Below the pieces are notes generated by a model. The model did no database searches. It saw only the letters and a program-made list of their open reading frames with translations, and was not told the DNA's origin. DNA of 35,499 nucleotides from Propylenella binzhouense (lineage in GTDB: Bacteria; Pseudomonadota; Alphaproteobacteria; Rhizobiales; Afifellaceae). The translations under genes were made by a program, and so were the position numbers. The stretch spans positions 1-35,499 of the forward strand of contig NZ_SPKJ01000040.1 in NCBI RefSeq assembly GCF_009866965.1, in the 5' to 3' direction. Shown here piece after piece: positions 1 to 8,291 of the stretch (position 1 is its first letter; each line of letters opens with the position of its first letter).

Positions 1-844
1 CGAGGAGGCGCGCGTCGAACCCCGCGGCGCGTGCGATGTCCGCCGCCGCGGCGAGCGAATCGGCCGGCCGCGCCACCACGCGGAGCGCCGCGAGCACGAA
101 GCAGGGATCGTCCGGCGCGGGCGTCTCGCCCGCCTTCGACCGGAGCGTCCGCTCGACCGGCTCCGGCGCCGCGATGCGCCATCGCGCCAGGATGGCGAGC
201 GCGTCCTCGGCCGTGGTGTGGTCCGGCGCGGTCGGCCCGGAGGCGATGAAGCTCGGGTCGTCGCCCGGCACGTCCGAGATGATGAGGGAGAGCGAGCGCG
301 CCGGCGCGAGCGCGGCGGCGAGGCGGCCGCCCTTGATCTGCGACAGGTGCTTCCGGACCGTGTTGATGTCGCCGATCGGGGCGCCCGATTTCAGGAGGGC
401 GCGCGTGAGCCCCTGCTTGTCCTCGATCGAGAGGCCTTCGGCCGGCGCGGTCCAGTTTGCCGAGCCGCCTCCGGAGACGAGCACGAGCGCCAGGTCGTCC
501 GCCTTCGCCGAGCGGGCGAGTTCCAGCGTTTCCGCGGTCGCCTCCAGTCCGGCCCGGTCCGGTACGGGATGGCCCGCCTCGACGCAGCGGACGCGGCGGA
601 GCGGCCGGCCGTAGCCGTGCCGGGTCACGCAGATGCCGACCATGCGCGCGGGGTCGATCAGGCCGCCGTCGAGATAATGCTGCTCCACCGCTTCGGCCAT
701 GGTGGCCCCGGCCTTGCCGCAGGCGAGGACGATCAGGCGCCCCGATTCGGGCGGCGGCGGCAGGTGAGGGGGCAGGCAGACATTCGGCTGCGCCCGCGCG
801 ATCGCGGCGTCGAGCATGTCGAGGCGAAGCTTGCGGAGATCCAT
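1..844 (-). CDS. Glycerate 2-kinase / MOFRL-family kinase, 3' end cut by window edge
   Basis: My own translation of the minus strand from the ATG at 844 gives an open frame to the window edge (about 281 residues). It matches the N-terminal part of the glycerate 2-kinase (GckA/TtuD, formerly 'hydroxypyruvate reductase') family: an early CGKAGATMAEA segment, a GHPVPD segment, VSGGGSA, and a region around NTVRKHLSQIKGGRLA followed by SDVPGDDP. These enzymes phosphorylate D-glycerate to 2-phosphoglycerate in the cytoplasm, in glyoxylate, serine or tartrate metabolism. Full-length members are about 420 residues, so roughly the last third, including most of the MOFRL domain, lies outside the window. 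The start is 10 bp after the stop of the DMT permease gene, so the two probably form one transcript. The family is secure; the exact substrate is inferred from the family. Confidence 0.88.
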   Translation of the reverse strand, partial: MDLRKLRLDMLDAAIARAQPNVCLPPHLPPPPESGRLIVLACGKAGATMAEAVEQHYLDGGLIDPARMVGICVTRHGYGRPLRRVRCVEAGHPVPDRAGLEATAETLELARSAKADDLALVLVSGGGSANWTAPAEGLSIEDKQGLTRALLKSGAPIGDINTVRKHLSQIKGGRLAAALAPARSLSLIISDVPGDDPSFIASGPTAPDHTTAEDALAILARWRIAAPEPVERTLRSKAGETPAPDDPCFVLAALRVVARPADSLAAAADIARAAGFDARLL

Positions 845-854
845 GGCCCGTCCG

Positions 855-1778
855 TCAGGCGGCGCGGCGCGGGCGCGCTATGGCGATCCCGGCGAAGATC
901 GCCGCGGCGCCCGCGAATTGCAGCGGGCCGACCGCTTCGGAGAGGATCGCCCAGCCGAAGAAGGCGCCCGCGAGCGCTTCGATGAACATCACCAGCGAGG
1001 AGAAGGCGGCCGGCAGGTGGCCGAGCGCGTAGGCGAGAAGGCCCTGGCCGCCGGCCTGGCTCACGAGCGCCAGGGCGAGCACGGCCGCGAGGCCGCCTGC
1101 GGAGGCGGGGAGGATCTGCGGCTCGACCGCGAGCGCCTCGGCCGCGAGCACCGCCGCCGTCACGAGGGTCGACGCGAAGATGGCGCGCCCGGTGCCATAG
1201 GCGCGCCGGGCCCGGCGCATGGCGATGAAATAGGCCCCGAAGAAGAACGAGGTGACGAGGCCGTAGAGGTCGCCGAGCACCTGGTCCGGCCGGAACGCCA
1301 GCGAACCGCCGATCAGCGCGGCCGCGCCGAGGAGGCAGAGCGCCAGGCCCGCGACGAGCCGCCGCTCGACCGTCTCGCCGAGAAACATGCCCGAGCCGAG
1401 CACGACCCAGACCGGCGCGAGCACCGCGAGGAAGGTCGCATTGGCGACGCTGGTATGCAGGATCGACAGGTGCCAGAAGGTGAGGTCGCCCGCAAAGAGA
1501 AGCCCCGCGAGCACGACCGAGACGATGCCGCCATGGCGGGCGGCGGTCTCCGGCGAGGCGCTCCCGCCCGGGGCCGCGCGCTCATCGAGCCGCGCCCACA
1601 GCCACAGCACCGGCAGAGCGAGGGCGACGCGCCACAAGGCGCTCGCGAACGGGCCGACATCCGCGAAGCGCACGAAGATCGGCGAGATCCCCATCGCGAC
1701 CGCGCCGCCGACGAGCGCGAGGATCGCGAAGGGCGTCTCGTCCCGGATGGGGGAAGTCTGGCTCGCGCGCACGGACAT
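855..1778 (-). CDS. EamA/DMT-family transporter
   Basis: A 307-residue, strongly hydrophobic protein with about ten predicted membrane segments in two similar halves, as in the drug/metabolite transporter (EamA) family. The first half starts near residue 17 (FAILALVGGAVAMGISPIF) and contains the usual SALWR segment that follows helix 2. The second half begins near residue 150. The protein is an inner-membrane exporter or importer of small metabolites; the substrate cannot be read from the sequence. It shares a transcript direction with, and lies 10 bp upstream of, the glycerate kinase gene, so it may carry a related organic acid, but that is inference. It is divergent from the N-formylglutamate amidohydrolase gene across 93 bp. 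Confidence 0.85.
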   Translation of the reverse strand: MSVRASQTSPIRDETPFAILALVGGAVAMGISPIFVRFADVGPFASALWRVALALPVLWLWARLDERAAPGGSASPETAARHGGIVSVVLAGLLFAGDLTFWHLSILHTSVANATFLAVLAPVWVVLGSGMFLGETVERRLVAGLALCLLGAAALIGGSLAFRPDQVLGDLYGLVTSFFFGAYFIAMRRARRAYGTGRAIFASTLVTAAVLAAEALAVEPQILPASAGGLAAVLALALVSQAGGQGLLAYALGHLPAAFSSLVMFIEALAGAFFGWAILSEAVGPLQFAGAAAIFAGIAIARPRRAA

Positions 1779-1821
1779 CGCGGTCTTATGAAGGCTTTCG
1801 TGAGGTGGCGACAGTCCCTAT

Positions 1822-1839
1822 CATGCGGCTCTCCGCATG
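1822..1839. promoter_or_regulatory. Perfect inverted repeat in the divergent promoter region
   Basis: CATGCGG-CTCT-CCGCATG: 7-bp perfect arms with a 4-base spacer, in the 93-bp gap between the divergent DMT permease (start 1778) and N-formylglutamate amidohydrolase (start 1872) genes. It could be an operator for a dimeric regulator of either gene or a short leader hairpin. No regulator gene is adjacent. The repeat is directly visible; its role is inferred. Confidence 0.4.
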
Positions 1840-1871
1840 GCGAGACTTTCCGCATCCCGGGAATTGTTTTC

Positions 1872-2723
1872 ATGAACGACGCCGAATCGGCGAAAGCGGG
1901 ATCGTCCGACCGGCCCTGCGCGTTCGAGCGCGTCGAGGGCGACGAGGCGGGCGGGCTCCTGCTCCTCTGCGACCATGCGTCGAATGCGGTTCCGGAATGC
2001 TACCATGGCCTCGGGCTGCCGCGTGCCGAGCTCGAGCGGCACATCGGCTACGATGTCGGCGCCGCACCGCTGACGCGCGCGCTCGCCGCGCGGCTGAAGG
2101 CGCCGGCGCTCCTCACCTGCGTGTCCCGCCTCGTCATCGATCCCAATCGCGGCGAGGACGATCCGACCCTCATCATGCGTCTCTCCGACGGCGCCGTGGT
2201 CCCGGGCAATGCCGGCGTCGATGCCGGCGAACGGGAGCGGCGCCTCGCCCTCTATTACCGTCCGTATCATGCCGAGATCGCGGCGACGCTCGACCGCATG
2301 GCGGCTTCGGGCCGTCCTGCCGCGATCCTCTCGGTCCATTCCTATACGCCGGTCTGGCGGGGCGTGCCGAGGCCCTGGCATGCGGGCGTGCTCTGGGACC
2401 GCGATCCGCGCATGGCGCGCCCGCTCATCAATGCGCTCCGCGCCGGGCACGGCCTGCGCATCGGCAGCAACGAGCCCTATGTCGGTGCGTTGAAGAACGA
2501 CACCATGTATAAGCACGGCACGAGCCGCGGGCTCGCCCATGCGCTTCTCGAGGTCCGCAACGACCTCATCGAGACGCCGGCGGGCGTGCTCGAATGGGCG
2601 GACCGCCTGGAGCCGATCGTGGCGGGGATCGTCGCCGATGACGGCCTCCACCGGGTCCGGTTCTACGGCTCCCGTGCCGATGGCGATCGGACCACCGAGG
2701 ATGAACACGATGTCGAAGCTTGA
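1872..2723 (+). CDS. N-formylglutamate amidohydrolase family protein
   Basis: A 283-residue protein of the N-formylglutamate amidohydrolase (HutG-type, PF05013) family. Recognisable segments are CDHASN (residues 33-38), SRLVIDPNR (85-93), HSYTPVW near 156 and a late EVRNDLI; the His, Asp and Glu residues in them fit a zinc-dependent amidohydrolase. The family reaction is N-formyl-L-glutamate to glutamate and formate, the last step of one histidine route. No hut genes are in the window, so this may be one of the many family members with another or unknown acyl-amino-acid substrate. The frame stays open far upstream, but the upstream part is antisense to the DMT permease, so I place the start at the ATG at 1872. 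The gene overlaps the DUF1244 gene by 14 bp, which points to translational coupling. Confidence 0.85.
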   Translation: MNDAESAKAGSSDRPCAFERVEGDEAGGLLLLCDHASNAVPECYHGLGLPRAELERHIGYDVGAAPLTRALAARLKAPALLTCVSRLVIDPNRGEDDPTLIMRLSDGAVVPGNAGVDAGERERRLALYYRPYHAEIAATLDRMAASGRPAAILSVHSYTPVWRGVPRPWHAGVLWDRDPRMARPLINALRAGHGLRIGSNEPYVGALKNDTMYKHGTSRGLAHALLEVRNDLIETPAGVLEWADRLEPIVAGIVADDGLHRVRFYGSRADGDRTTEDEHDVEA

Positions 2724-3018
2724 CGAGACGACACGGACGGAGCTGGAGGCGGCCGCCTTCCGCAGGCTGGTCGCGCATCTGCGCGAGCGGAGCGACGTTC
2801 AGAACATCGATCTGATGAATCTCGCCGGCTTCTGCCGCAACTGCCTGTCGAACTGGTACCTCGACGCCGCGAAGCAGCGCGGCCTGCCGATGACGAAGGA
2901 CGAGAGCCGCGAGATCGTCTACGGCATGCCCTACGAGGAGTGGAAGGCGAGACATCAGGCCGAAGCCCCGCCCGAGGCGCTCTCCGCCTTCGAAGTCAAC
3001 AGGCCGCGGCAGGACTGA
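2710..3018 (+). CDS. DUF1244 domain protein
   Basis: A 102-residue cytoplasmic protein matching the DUF1244 family (PF06844) almost end to end. It has an N-terminal TELEAAAFRRLVAHLRERSDVQNIDLMNL-type segment, a central GFCRNCLSNWY with the conserved Cys pair, and SREIVYGMPYEEWK near residue 72. Length is normal for the family. The function is unknown. The ATG at 2710 overlaps the end of the amidohydrolase gene by 14 bp, so the two are probably translated together. From memory, amidohydrolase, DUF1244 and DUF2312/GapR genes often lie together in Hyphomicrobiales, as here. The CxxC pair could bind metal or be redox active, but nothing here proves it. Confidence 0.88.
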   Translation: MSKLDETTRTELEAAAFRRLVAHLRERSDVQNIDLMNLAGFCRNCLSNWYLDAAKQRGLPMTKDESREIVYGMPYEEWKARHQAEAPPEALSAFEVNRPRQD

Positions 3019-3169
3019 CACAGCTTTCCACCAAATCTGAGGACGGCCGAAACGCCCTGTTGACGCTGCCGGGCGGTTTGGGCACGCGATGGCCGATCAA
3101 CCCTCCGCGCGGCTCCGCCGCGCCGCGAGGCCGACCGCGCGGAACCGACCGCGCCGAGAGGACGATGGC

Positions 3170-3457
3170 ATGGGCATGGACTCACTCAATCCCGACGAAT
3201 CGGCGGCCAACCAGCTGCGTTCCTTCGTCGAGCGCATCGAGCGGCTCTCCGAGGAACTGAAGGGCATCCAGGACGACATCAAGGACGTCTATGCCGAGGC
3301 GAAGGGGAACGGCTTCGACACGAAGGTGCTGCGCAAGATCATCGCGCTGCGCAAGAAGGACGCGGCCGAGCGCGAGGAAGAGGAGGCGATCCTCGAGCTC
3401 TACATGCAGGCGCTCGGCATGATCCCGGGCTCGGGCGTCCGGGAAGCGGCGGAATAG
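3170..3457 (+). CDS. gapR: GapR / DUF2312 nucleoid-associated protein
   Basis: A 95-residue protein with the DUF2312 (PF10073) signature: a helical segment [16 protein letters not shown] near residue 13, [13 protein letters not shown], then [16 protein letters not shown] near residue 47 and an acidic tail helix. In Caulobacter, GapR is an essential AT-rich-DNA-binding protein that senses overtwisted DNA ahead of polymerases and stimulates topoisomerases; it acts as a helical multimer around DNA. The family match is strong and the function follows from it. I chose the ATG at 3170 because GAGAGGA lies 7 bases upstream; an ATG two codons later is possible. An apparent upstream extension has no family similarity. 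A nested hairpin follows the stop codon. Confidence 0.93.
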   Translation: MGMDSLNPDESAANQLRSFVERIERLSEELKGIQDDIKDVYAEAKGNGFDTKVLRKIIALRKKDAAEREEEEAILELYMQALGMIPGSGVREAAE

Positions 3458-3462
3458 CTCCG

Positions 3463-3507
3463 CCGGAACGTTCGGGAGCGGTCGGGGCCGCTCCCGCATT
3501 GTTCCGG
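3463..3507. terminator. Nested inverted repeat between convergent genes
   Basis: An inner stem CGGGAGCGG/CCGCTCCCG (3473-3481 with 3488-3496, 6-base loop) sits inside an outer pair CCGGAAC/GTTCCGG (3463-3469 with 3501-3507). It begins 6 bases after the gapR stop and ends 16 bases before the stop of the convergent gene at 3524, so it could end transcription from both sides. There is only a short T-rich stretch, so this may be an intrinsic terminator of the GC-rich kind or a processing structure. Confidence 0.65.
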
Positions 3508-3523
3508 CTCCGGCCGCCTTTTC

Positions 3524-4510
3524 TCAGGTCCGGAACGTGCCCCGCTTGCGGCCCTGCGAGGTCGAGAGGAACAGCTCGTCGAGCGGGATCGGCCTGCTGA
3601 TCAGCCCCTGCTGGTGGGAATAGCCGACCAGCGTCTCGAAGTTCTTCCGGTTCCTCTCGCCGAGCCCGTATTCCCAGGGATCGGGCCCGAGCACCTTCTC
3701 CTGCTCCTCCCAGGCCTCCTGGTACCAGGCGAGCGGGACCAGGCGCGGGTTGCGCATGCGCTTCATCGCGATCGCCTTCGCCTGCTCGAAGGCCTGGTAG
3801 AGGTTCGGCACGATCCACGGATGCGCCTCGACGAGCGCCTGCTTGAAGCCGAGGACGTGCATGATCGGGAAGATGCCGGTCTTGGCGTAATAGGCCATCT
3901 CCTCCGCCTTGTAGTCGGGGAAGAGCCGGCCCACCCGCGGGTCGCCTTCGATGATCGGATCGATGATGTCGGGGTGGAGCAGCGCGTCGATCTCGCCTTC
4001 CGCGAGCATCGTCTCGATCGATTTCTCGTCGGGGATCTTGCTGAGCCGCAGGCCTTCGGGCGGGGTGAACTCGACGTCCTCGTCGAGTTCGGCGAACCAT
4101 TCGATCGACTTGTGCGGAACGCCGTATTCCTGCTCCAGGATTCCGCGCAGCCACAGGATCGCGGTCACCTGGTAGGACTTCACGCCGACCTTCCGGCCGA
4201 TGAGATCGGTCGGCCTGGTGATGCCCTTGCCGGTGTTGATGAAGACGAAGCCGTGCCGGAACCGGCGGTGCAGGAAGACCGGCAGCGCGCGGAACGGCAT
4301 GCCGCGGTCGCGCGCGACGATGTAGGACGATGCCGAGCATTCGGCGACGTCGTATTCCTGGTTGCGCAGGAAGCGCCAGTGGCGCGTCGTCGAATCCGCG
4401 CCGGTCAGGATGTTGAGCTCGATCCCGTCCGGCTCGACCGTGCCTTCCTTCAGCGGGCGCACGATCTCGTAGTCGCCGCAGGCGAGCGTCAGACTAAGCT
4501 TCTTCGTCAT
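3524..4510 (-). CDS. 4,5-dihydroxyphthalate decarboxylase-like protein (periplasmic-binding fold)
   Basis: A 328-residue protein resembling the Pht5-type 4,5-dihydroxyphthalate decarboxylases, which share their fold with NMT1/ABC substrate-binding proteins. Typical segments are LTLACGDYEIVRPL at the N-terminus, EYDVAECSASSYI near residue 52, LPVFLHRRFRHGFVFIN near 77 and a C-terminal region of AWYQEAWEEQE type. There is no signal peptide, which favours a cytoplasmic enzyme over a transport protein. It starts inside the stop of the molybdenum hydroxylase large-subunit gene (ATGA, 4-bp overlap), so it is the last cistron of that operon. Hydroxylation by the upstream enzyme followed by decarboxylation here would make a sensible ring-activation route. 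The substrate is unknown, and a non-enzymatic binding role cannot be excluded. Confidence 0.78.
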   Translation of the reverse strand: MTKKLSLTLACGDYEIVRPLKEGTVEPDGIELNILTGADSTTRHWRFLRNQEYDVAECSASSYIVARDRGMPFRALPVFLHRRFRHGFVFINTGKGITRPTDLIGRKVGVKSYQVTAILWLRGILEQEYGVPHKSIEWFAELDEDVEFTPPEGLRLSKIPDEKSIETMLAEGEIDALLHPDIIDPIIEGDPRVGRLFPDYKAEEMAYYAKTGIFPIMHVLGFKQALVEAHPWIVPNLYQAFEQAKAIAMKRMRNPRLVPLAWYQEAWEEQEKVLGPDPWEYGLGERNRKNFETLVGYSHQQGLISRPIPLDELFLSTSQGRKRGTFRT

Positions 4511-6858
4511 GCAGGCATTTCCCGTTCGGCCCGTTGCTTCGCGCGGGCCTTGCTGATCAGGTTGAAGAGGAATTCGGGCGTGACCGGCGTCTGCGAGATG
4601 CGGACGCCGAACGGCCTCAGCGCGTCCTCGACGGCGGAGATGATCGCGGCCGCCGCCGGGATGGTGCCGGCCTCGCCGACCCCCTTCGCGCCGAGCGGAT
4701 TGATGGGCGAGGGCGTCTCGCGGTAGAGCGTCTCGAAGCGCGGCAGCTCCGGCGCGGTGACGAGCAGGTAGTCCGCGAAGGTCGTCGTCAGCGGCTGGCC
4801 CTCCTCGTCATAGCCCATCAGCTCGTAGAGCGCGTTGCCGATGCCGTGGGCGATGCCGCCCTTTATCTGGCCGTCGACGATCATCGGATTGATCAGCCGG
4901 CCGGAATCGTGGAGCGCAATGTAGTGCGACACGCCGACATGCCCGGTCTCGATGTCCACCTCGACCTCGGCGACGTGGCAGGCATTCGCGTAGGCGAGGG
5001 CGTCGGTCTTCCACTGGATGCTGGCCTCGAGGCCGGGCTCGATCTCCGCAGGGAAGGCGTAGCCCGGCGCGCCGCGCAGCCGCGTCGCGATTTCGGCGAG
5101 GCTGATGCCGCGGTTCGAGCCCCCGCGCCCCCGCACCTCGCCGCCGGCGAGTTCGAGCTCCGCCTCCGGCAGGTCGAGCATGGTGCTCGCCGCCCTGATC
5201 GCCTTCGCCGCGACCGCCTTCGCCGCGATGTGAACGGAGGAGCCGGCGGTCACCAGCTGGCGGCTGGCGAAGCCGCCGAGCCCGAACTGCGCGAAGGCCG
5301 TGTCGCCGGCGATCACGCCGACCTCCTCCGGACGGACGCCGAGCTCGTCGGCGCAGATCTGGGCGAGCGCCGTGGCGAGCCCCTGGCCCATCGCCGTGGC
5401 GCCGGTGAAGACGCTGACGCGTCCGGAAGGCGCCACGCGCACGACACCGCTTTCGAACGGGCCGCGGCCCGTGCCCTTGACGGCGTTCGCGATGCCGATG
5501 CCGAGATGGCGCCCCTGCGCCAGCGCCTCGGCCTGCCGGCGGGGGAAGTCATGCCAGCCGGCGGCCGCGAGCGCCTCCGCCTGGCAGGCGGGATAGTCGC
5601 CGCTGTCATAGACGATGCCCGCTCCGGAGCGCGCCTTGAGCGGCTTGGTGTAGGGCATCTTTTCCGGCGGGATGAGGTTGCGCGCGCGCACCGCGACGCG
5701 GTCGATCCCGAGCCTGGCGGCGACGAGATCGATCATGCGTTCCATCGCGAAGGCGGCCTGCGGATAGCCGGCGCCGCGGACGGAGGAGACCGGCACCTTG
5801 TTCGTGTGCGCGATCAGGACCTCCACCGCGAATGCGGGCACGACATAGGGCCCGGTCACGGCGCTCGCGGAATTGTACGGGAGGTTCACCGCCTTCGGCG
5901 CATAGGCGCCCTGGTCGTGGATCAGCCGCCCCCGCATGCCGAGGATGCGGCCGTCCCCGTCGGTGGCGACCTCGAGCGACCAGTACTGGTCGCGCTCCTG
6001 CACGGCGGAAAGGAAGTTCTCCCGCCGGTCCTCGATCCATTTCACGTTCCGGCCGAGGAGCAGCGCGGCCGCCGGGACGGCGAGCTCCTCGGGATAGATG
6101 CAATATTTCGGACCGAAGCCGCCGCCGACATCGGGCGTCACCACCCGCAGGCAATTCTCGTCGAGGCCGAGCATGCCTGCGAGCGTGTGGAAGAGGTCGT
6201 GCGGCATCTGCGTGGACGACCAGACGCAGAGGCCGCCGTCCGGGCGCGTCTCGGCGAGCACGCCGCGGCCCTCCAGCGGGTGTCCGCAGCCGCGATGCTG
6301 CCAAAGCTCGTCCGCGACGACATGCGTGGCCTTCGCGAAGGCCTCGTCGACGTCGCCGAAGGCGACCATCATCCGGTTGAGGAGGTTTGATGCGAGCTCC
6401 GTCCGCACCGCCGGCGTGCCGGCCTCGACGGCGCGGCGGGCATCGGCCACGACGGGAAGCGGCTCGTAGTCCACGAAGACGGCGCCGGCGGCGTCCTCGG
6501 CCTCGTAGCGGGTATCAGCGACGACGAGGGCGATCGGCTCGCCGACATAGGCGGCCTCGTGCCCGTTGAGGACGAAGGGCGTCGAGCTGTTCTCGCTGCT
6601 CGTCGGGCTCGCGCCGAGCGGAAGCCGGAGCGAGCGCAGGACGGGCCGGAGGTCGGCGGCGGTGAGCACCGCATGCACGCCCGGCATGCCCGCGGCGGCG
6701 GCGGTGTCGATCGCGGCGATCCGGGCGTGCGCGGACGCGCTGCGGACGAAGGCGGCGTGGAGCGTGCCGGGCAGCGCGATGTCGTCGACGTAGCGGCCCT
6801 TGCCGACGAGCAGCGCCGGATCCTCGATCCGCGGGACGCTCCGTCCGACCGCCCTCAT
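4507..6858 (-). CDS. Molybdenum hydroxylase, molybdopterin-binding large subunit (xanthine dehydrogenase family)
   Basis: A 783-residue protein of the xanthine oxidase family large subunit, with the a/b hammerhead domain first (residues about 15-125, GKGRYVDDIALPG) and then the two molybdopterin-binding domains. Visible motifs are GGGFGPK in the first cofactor loop, RGAGYPQA, GQG near the middle, and the C-terminal GAKGVGEAG whose Glu (about residue 728) is the catalytic base in the family. It lacks the AYRCSFR active-site loop of true CO dehydrogenase, so it is not CoxL form I. It should hydroxylate an aromatic or N-heterocyclic carbon using water. The ATG at 6858 overlaps the stop of the 2Fe-2S gene by 4 bp. 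The frame is open further upstream, but that part is antisense or out of frame to the real 2Fe-2S gene. Confidence 0.93.
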   Translation of the reverse strand: MRAVGRSVPRIEDPALLVGKGRYVDDIALPGTLHAAFVRSASAHARIAAIDTAAAAGMPGVHAVLTAADLRPVLRSLRLPLGASPTSSENSSTPFVLNGHEAAYVGEPIALVVADTRYEAEDAAGAVFVDYEPLPVVADARRAVEAGTPAVRTELASNLLNRMMVAFGDVDEAFAKATHVVADELWQHRGCGHPLEGRGVLAETRPDGGLCVWSSTQMPHDLFHTLAGMLGLDENCLRVVTPDVGGGFGPKYCIYPEELAVPAAALLLGRNVKWIEDRRENFLSAVQERDQYWSLEVATDGDGRILGMRGRLIHDQGAYAPKAVNLPYNSASAVTGPYVVPAFAVEVLIAHTNKVPVSSVRGAGYPQAAFAMERMIDLVAARLGIDRVAVRARNLIPPEKMPYTKPLKARSGAGIVYDSGDYPACQAEALAAAGWHDFPRRQAEALAQGRHLGIGIANAVKGTGRGPFESGVVRVAPSGRVSVFTGATAMGQGLATALAQICADELGVRPEEVGVIAGDTAFAQFGLGGFASRQLVTAGSSVHIAAKAVAAKAIRAASTMLDLPEAELELAGGEVRGRGGSNRGISLAEIATRLRGAPGYAFPAEIEPGLEASIQWKTDALAYANACHVAEVEVDIETGHVGVSHYIALHDSGRLINPMIVDGQIKGGIAHGIGNALYELMGYDEEGQPLTTTFADYLLVTAPELPRFETLYRETPSPINPLGAKGVGEAGTIPAAAAIISAVEDALRPFGVRISQTPVTPEFLFNLISKARAKQRAEREMPA

Positions 6859-7340
6859 CGCCGCCGCTCCCTGATCTCGGCCGCGGCCTGGAGCGCCGCC
6901 GCCACGATGCTCTCGTAGCCGGTGCAGCGACAGATGTTGCCGGAGATCGCATCGCGGATCTCCGCCTCGGCGGGATCGGGGTTCTCCTCCAGGAACTCGA
7001 CCAGCGTCATCAGCATGCCCGGCGTGCAGAAGCCGCATTGCAGGCCGTGCTTGTCCCGGAACGCGGTCTGGAGCGGGTGGAGTTCTCCGTCCGGGCCGGC
7101 AAGGCCCTCGATGGTGCGGACATGCGCCCCTTCGGCCTGGACCGCCAGCATCAGGCAGCTGCGCACGCTCGCGCCGTCGACGAGGACGGTGCACGCGCCG
7201 CAGACCCCGTGCTCGCAGCCGAGATGCGTGCCGGTGAGCCGGAGGCTGTGGCGCAGGAAGTCGGCGAGCGTCGTGCGGACGTCCGCCGTCCCGTTCACGG
7301 GACGGCCGTTGACGGTGAGGGCGATGGACCGCGCGTTCAT
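6855..7340 (-). CDS. Molybdenum hydroxylase, 2Fe-2S small subunit
   Basis: A 161-residue protein with the two [2Fe-2S] domains of the xanthine dehydrogenase small-subunit family. The plant-type ferredoxin cluster motif is GCEHGVCGACTVLVDG (residues about 45-60) with its fourth Cys at RSC near 68; the second helical domain has CGFCTPGM near 106 and CRCTGY near 139. It passes electrons from the molybdenum centre to FAD. Its start (ATG at 7340) overlaps the stop of the FAD-subunit gene by 4 bp, and its own stop overlaps the large-subunit start. The order FAD, Fe-S, Mo is that of coxMSL-type operons. No signal peptide, so the enzyme is cytoplasmic. Confidence 0.95.
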   Translation of the reverse strand: MNARSIALTVNGRPVNGTADVRTTLADFLRHSLRLTGTHLGCEHGVCGACTVLVDGASVRSCLMLAVQAEGAHVRTIEGLAGPDGELHPLQTAFRDKHGLQCGFCTPGMLMTLVEFLEENPDPAEAEIRDAISGNICRCTGYESIVAAALQAAAEIRERRR

Positions 7341-8221
7341 TGCGCCGGCCCCGTCGGCGCGGCCGCGGCACGGTCGCGTGCGTCGCCGAGCGCCTTGCGG
7401 AGCACCGAGCGCGCCACGCTCCGGCGGTAGTCGGCGCTGCCGTGAAAGTCCCCGATGGCGTCGAGCGCGTCGCAGAAGCCGAGCGCCCGGGCGACCGCTT
7501 CCGGTTCGCCGCGGGTCCCGGCGAGCGCCGCCTCGGCCGCGGGCATGCGTTGCGGCACCGGGCCGACGCCGCCGATCGCGATCGCGACCCGCTCGATCCG
7601 CCCGTCGGGCCCGAGCGCGAGGAGGCACGCGGCGGAGGCGATCGCGAAGTCGCCGTGCCGGCGCGCGAACTCCTGGAAGGAATAGCCGTGAGGCCGATGC
7701 CAGAGCGGGAACGAGACCGCCGTCAGCACCTCGTCCTGGCCGAGCGCGGTGGTCATGTAGCCGAGGATGAACTCCGCCGCGGAGAGGGTCCGCGTGCCGC
7801 CTTCGCGCGCGATCTCGACGGTCGCGTCGGCAAGGAGCGCGACGGTCGGCAGCTCCGCCGCCGGATCGAGATGGCAGAGGCTGCCGCCAATCGTGCCGCG
7901 GTTGCGGGTCTGGCGGTGGCCGACGAGGCGCAGCGCTTCGGGGAGGATCGGAAAGTGCGCCGCCGCGAGAGGATCGGTCTCGATCGCGCGCTGGCGGGTC
8001 ATCGCGCCGATCCTGAGGCGGTCGCCCTCGAGGCGGATTCCGGCGAGGCCCGGCACGCGGTTGATGTCGACGAGGACGTCCGGGAAGACGTAGCGCAGGT
8101 TCAGCATCGGCATGAGCGATTGCCCGCCGGCCAGGATCTTGGCGTTTTCCAGGCGCGCGAGCGTCGACAGCAGCGTCTCGAGGCTCTCGGGCCGGACATA
8201 GTCGAAGGGGGGCGGCTTCAT
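7337..8221 (-). CDS. Molybdenum hydroxylase, FAD-binding medium subunit
   Basis: A 294-residue protein of the CoxM/xanthine dehydrogenase FAD-subunit family. The N-terminal FAD-binding part has AGGQSLMPMLNLR (residues 32-44) and the pyrophosphate-contacting NRGTIGGSL.H.DPAAELP segment near 107-125, followed by the C-terminal CO-dehydrogenase flavoprotein domain (about 175-285). It takes electrons from the 2Fe-2S subunit and hands them to an acceptor such as a quinone, NAD or oxygen; which one is not visible. The gene is 70 bp downstream of the tctC-type gene, with a GC-rich hairpin between them, and overlaps the 2Fe-2S gene by 4 bp. Confidence 0.93.
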   Translation of the reverse strand: MKPPPFDYVRPESLETLLSTLARLENAKILAGGQSLMPMLNLRYVFPDVLVDINRVPGLAGIRLEGDRLRIGAMTRQRAIETDPLAAAHFPILPEALRLVGHRQTRNRGTIGGSLCHLDPAAELPTVALLADATVEIAREGGTRTLSAAEFILGYMTTALGQDEVLTAVSFPLWHRPHGYSFQEFARRHGDFAIASAACLLALGPDGRIERVAIAIGGVGPVPQRMPAAEAALAGTRGEPEAVARALGFCDALDAIGDFHGSADYRRSVARSVLRKALGDARDRAAAAPTGPAQ

Positions 8222-8246
8222 CGGCGCGGCGGTTCCGACACGGGAC

Positions 8247-8270
8247 GTCCGGCGGCTCGCGCCGCCGGAC
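8247..8270 (-). terminator. Hairpin between tctC-like gene and hydroxylase genes
   Basis: GTCCGGCGG (8247-8255) pairs perfectly with CCGCCGGAC (8262-8270) over a 6-base loop. It lies in the only sizeable gap (70 bp) inside the minus-strand operon. No T-tract follows on the minus strand, so full termination is doubtful; partial read-through or mRNA processing that sets transporter against enzyme levels is plausible. Confidence 0.45.
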
Positions 8271-8291
8271 GGTTGATGATGAACGCGCGGC

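Noticed and set aside
3141-3166. EcfG promoter before gapR (GGAAC-N17-CGAT).
   Set aside because: The -10 box has a mismatch and overlaps the ribosome-binding site of gapR, so a transcript from here would lack it.
3524-4510. Periplasmic binding protein of an ABC transporter.
   Set aside because: The fold family is shared, but there is no signal peptide and no permease or ATPase gene, and similarity is to the Pht5 decarboxylase group; I keep the binding role only as an alternative.
4507-8221. Aerobic CO dehydrogenase (CoxMSL).
   Set aside because: Gene order fits, but the large subunit lacks the AYRCSFR loop with the Cys that carries copper in CO dehydrogenase; RGAGYPQA is present instead, and no cox accessory genes are adjacent.
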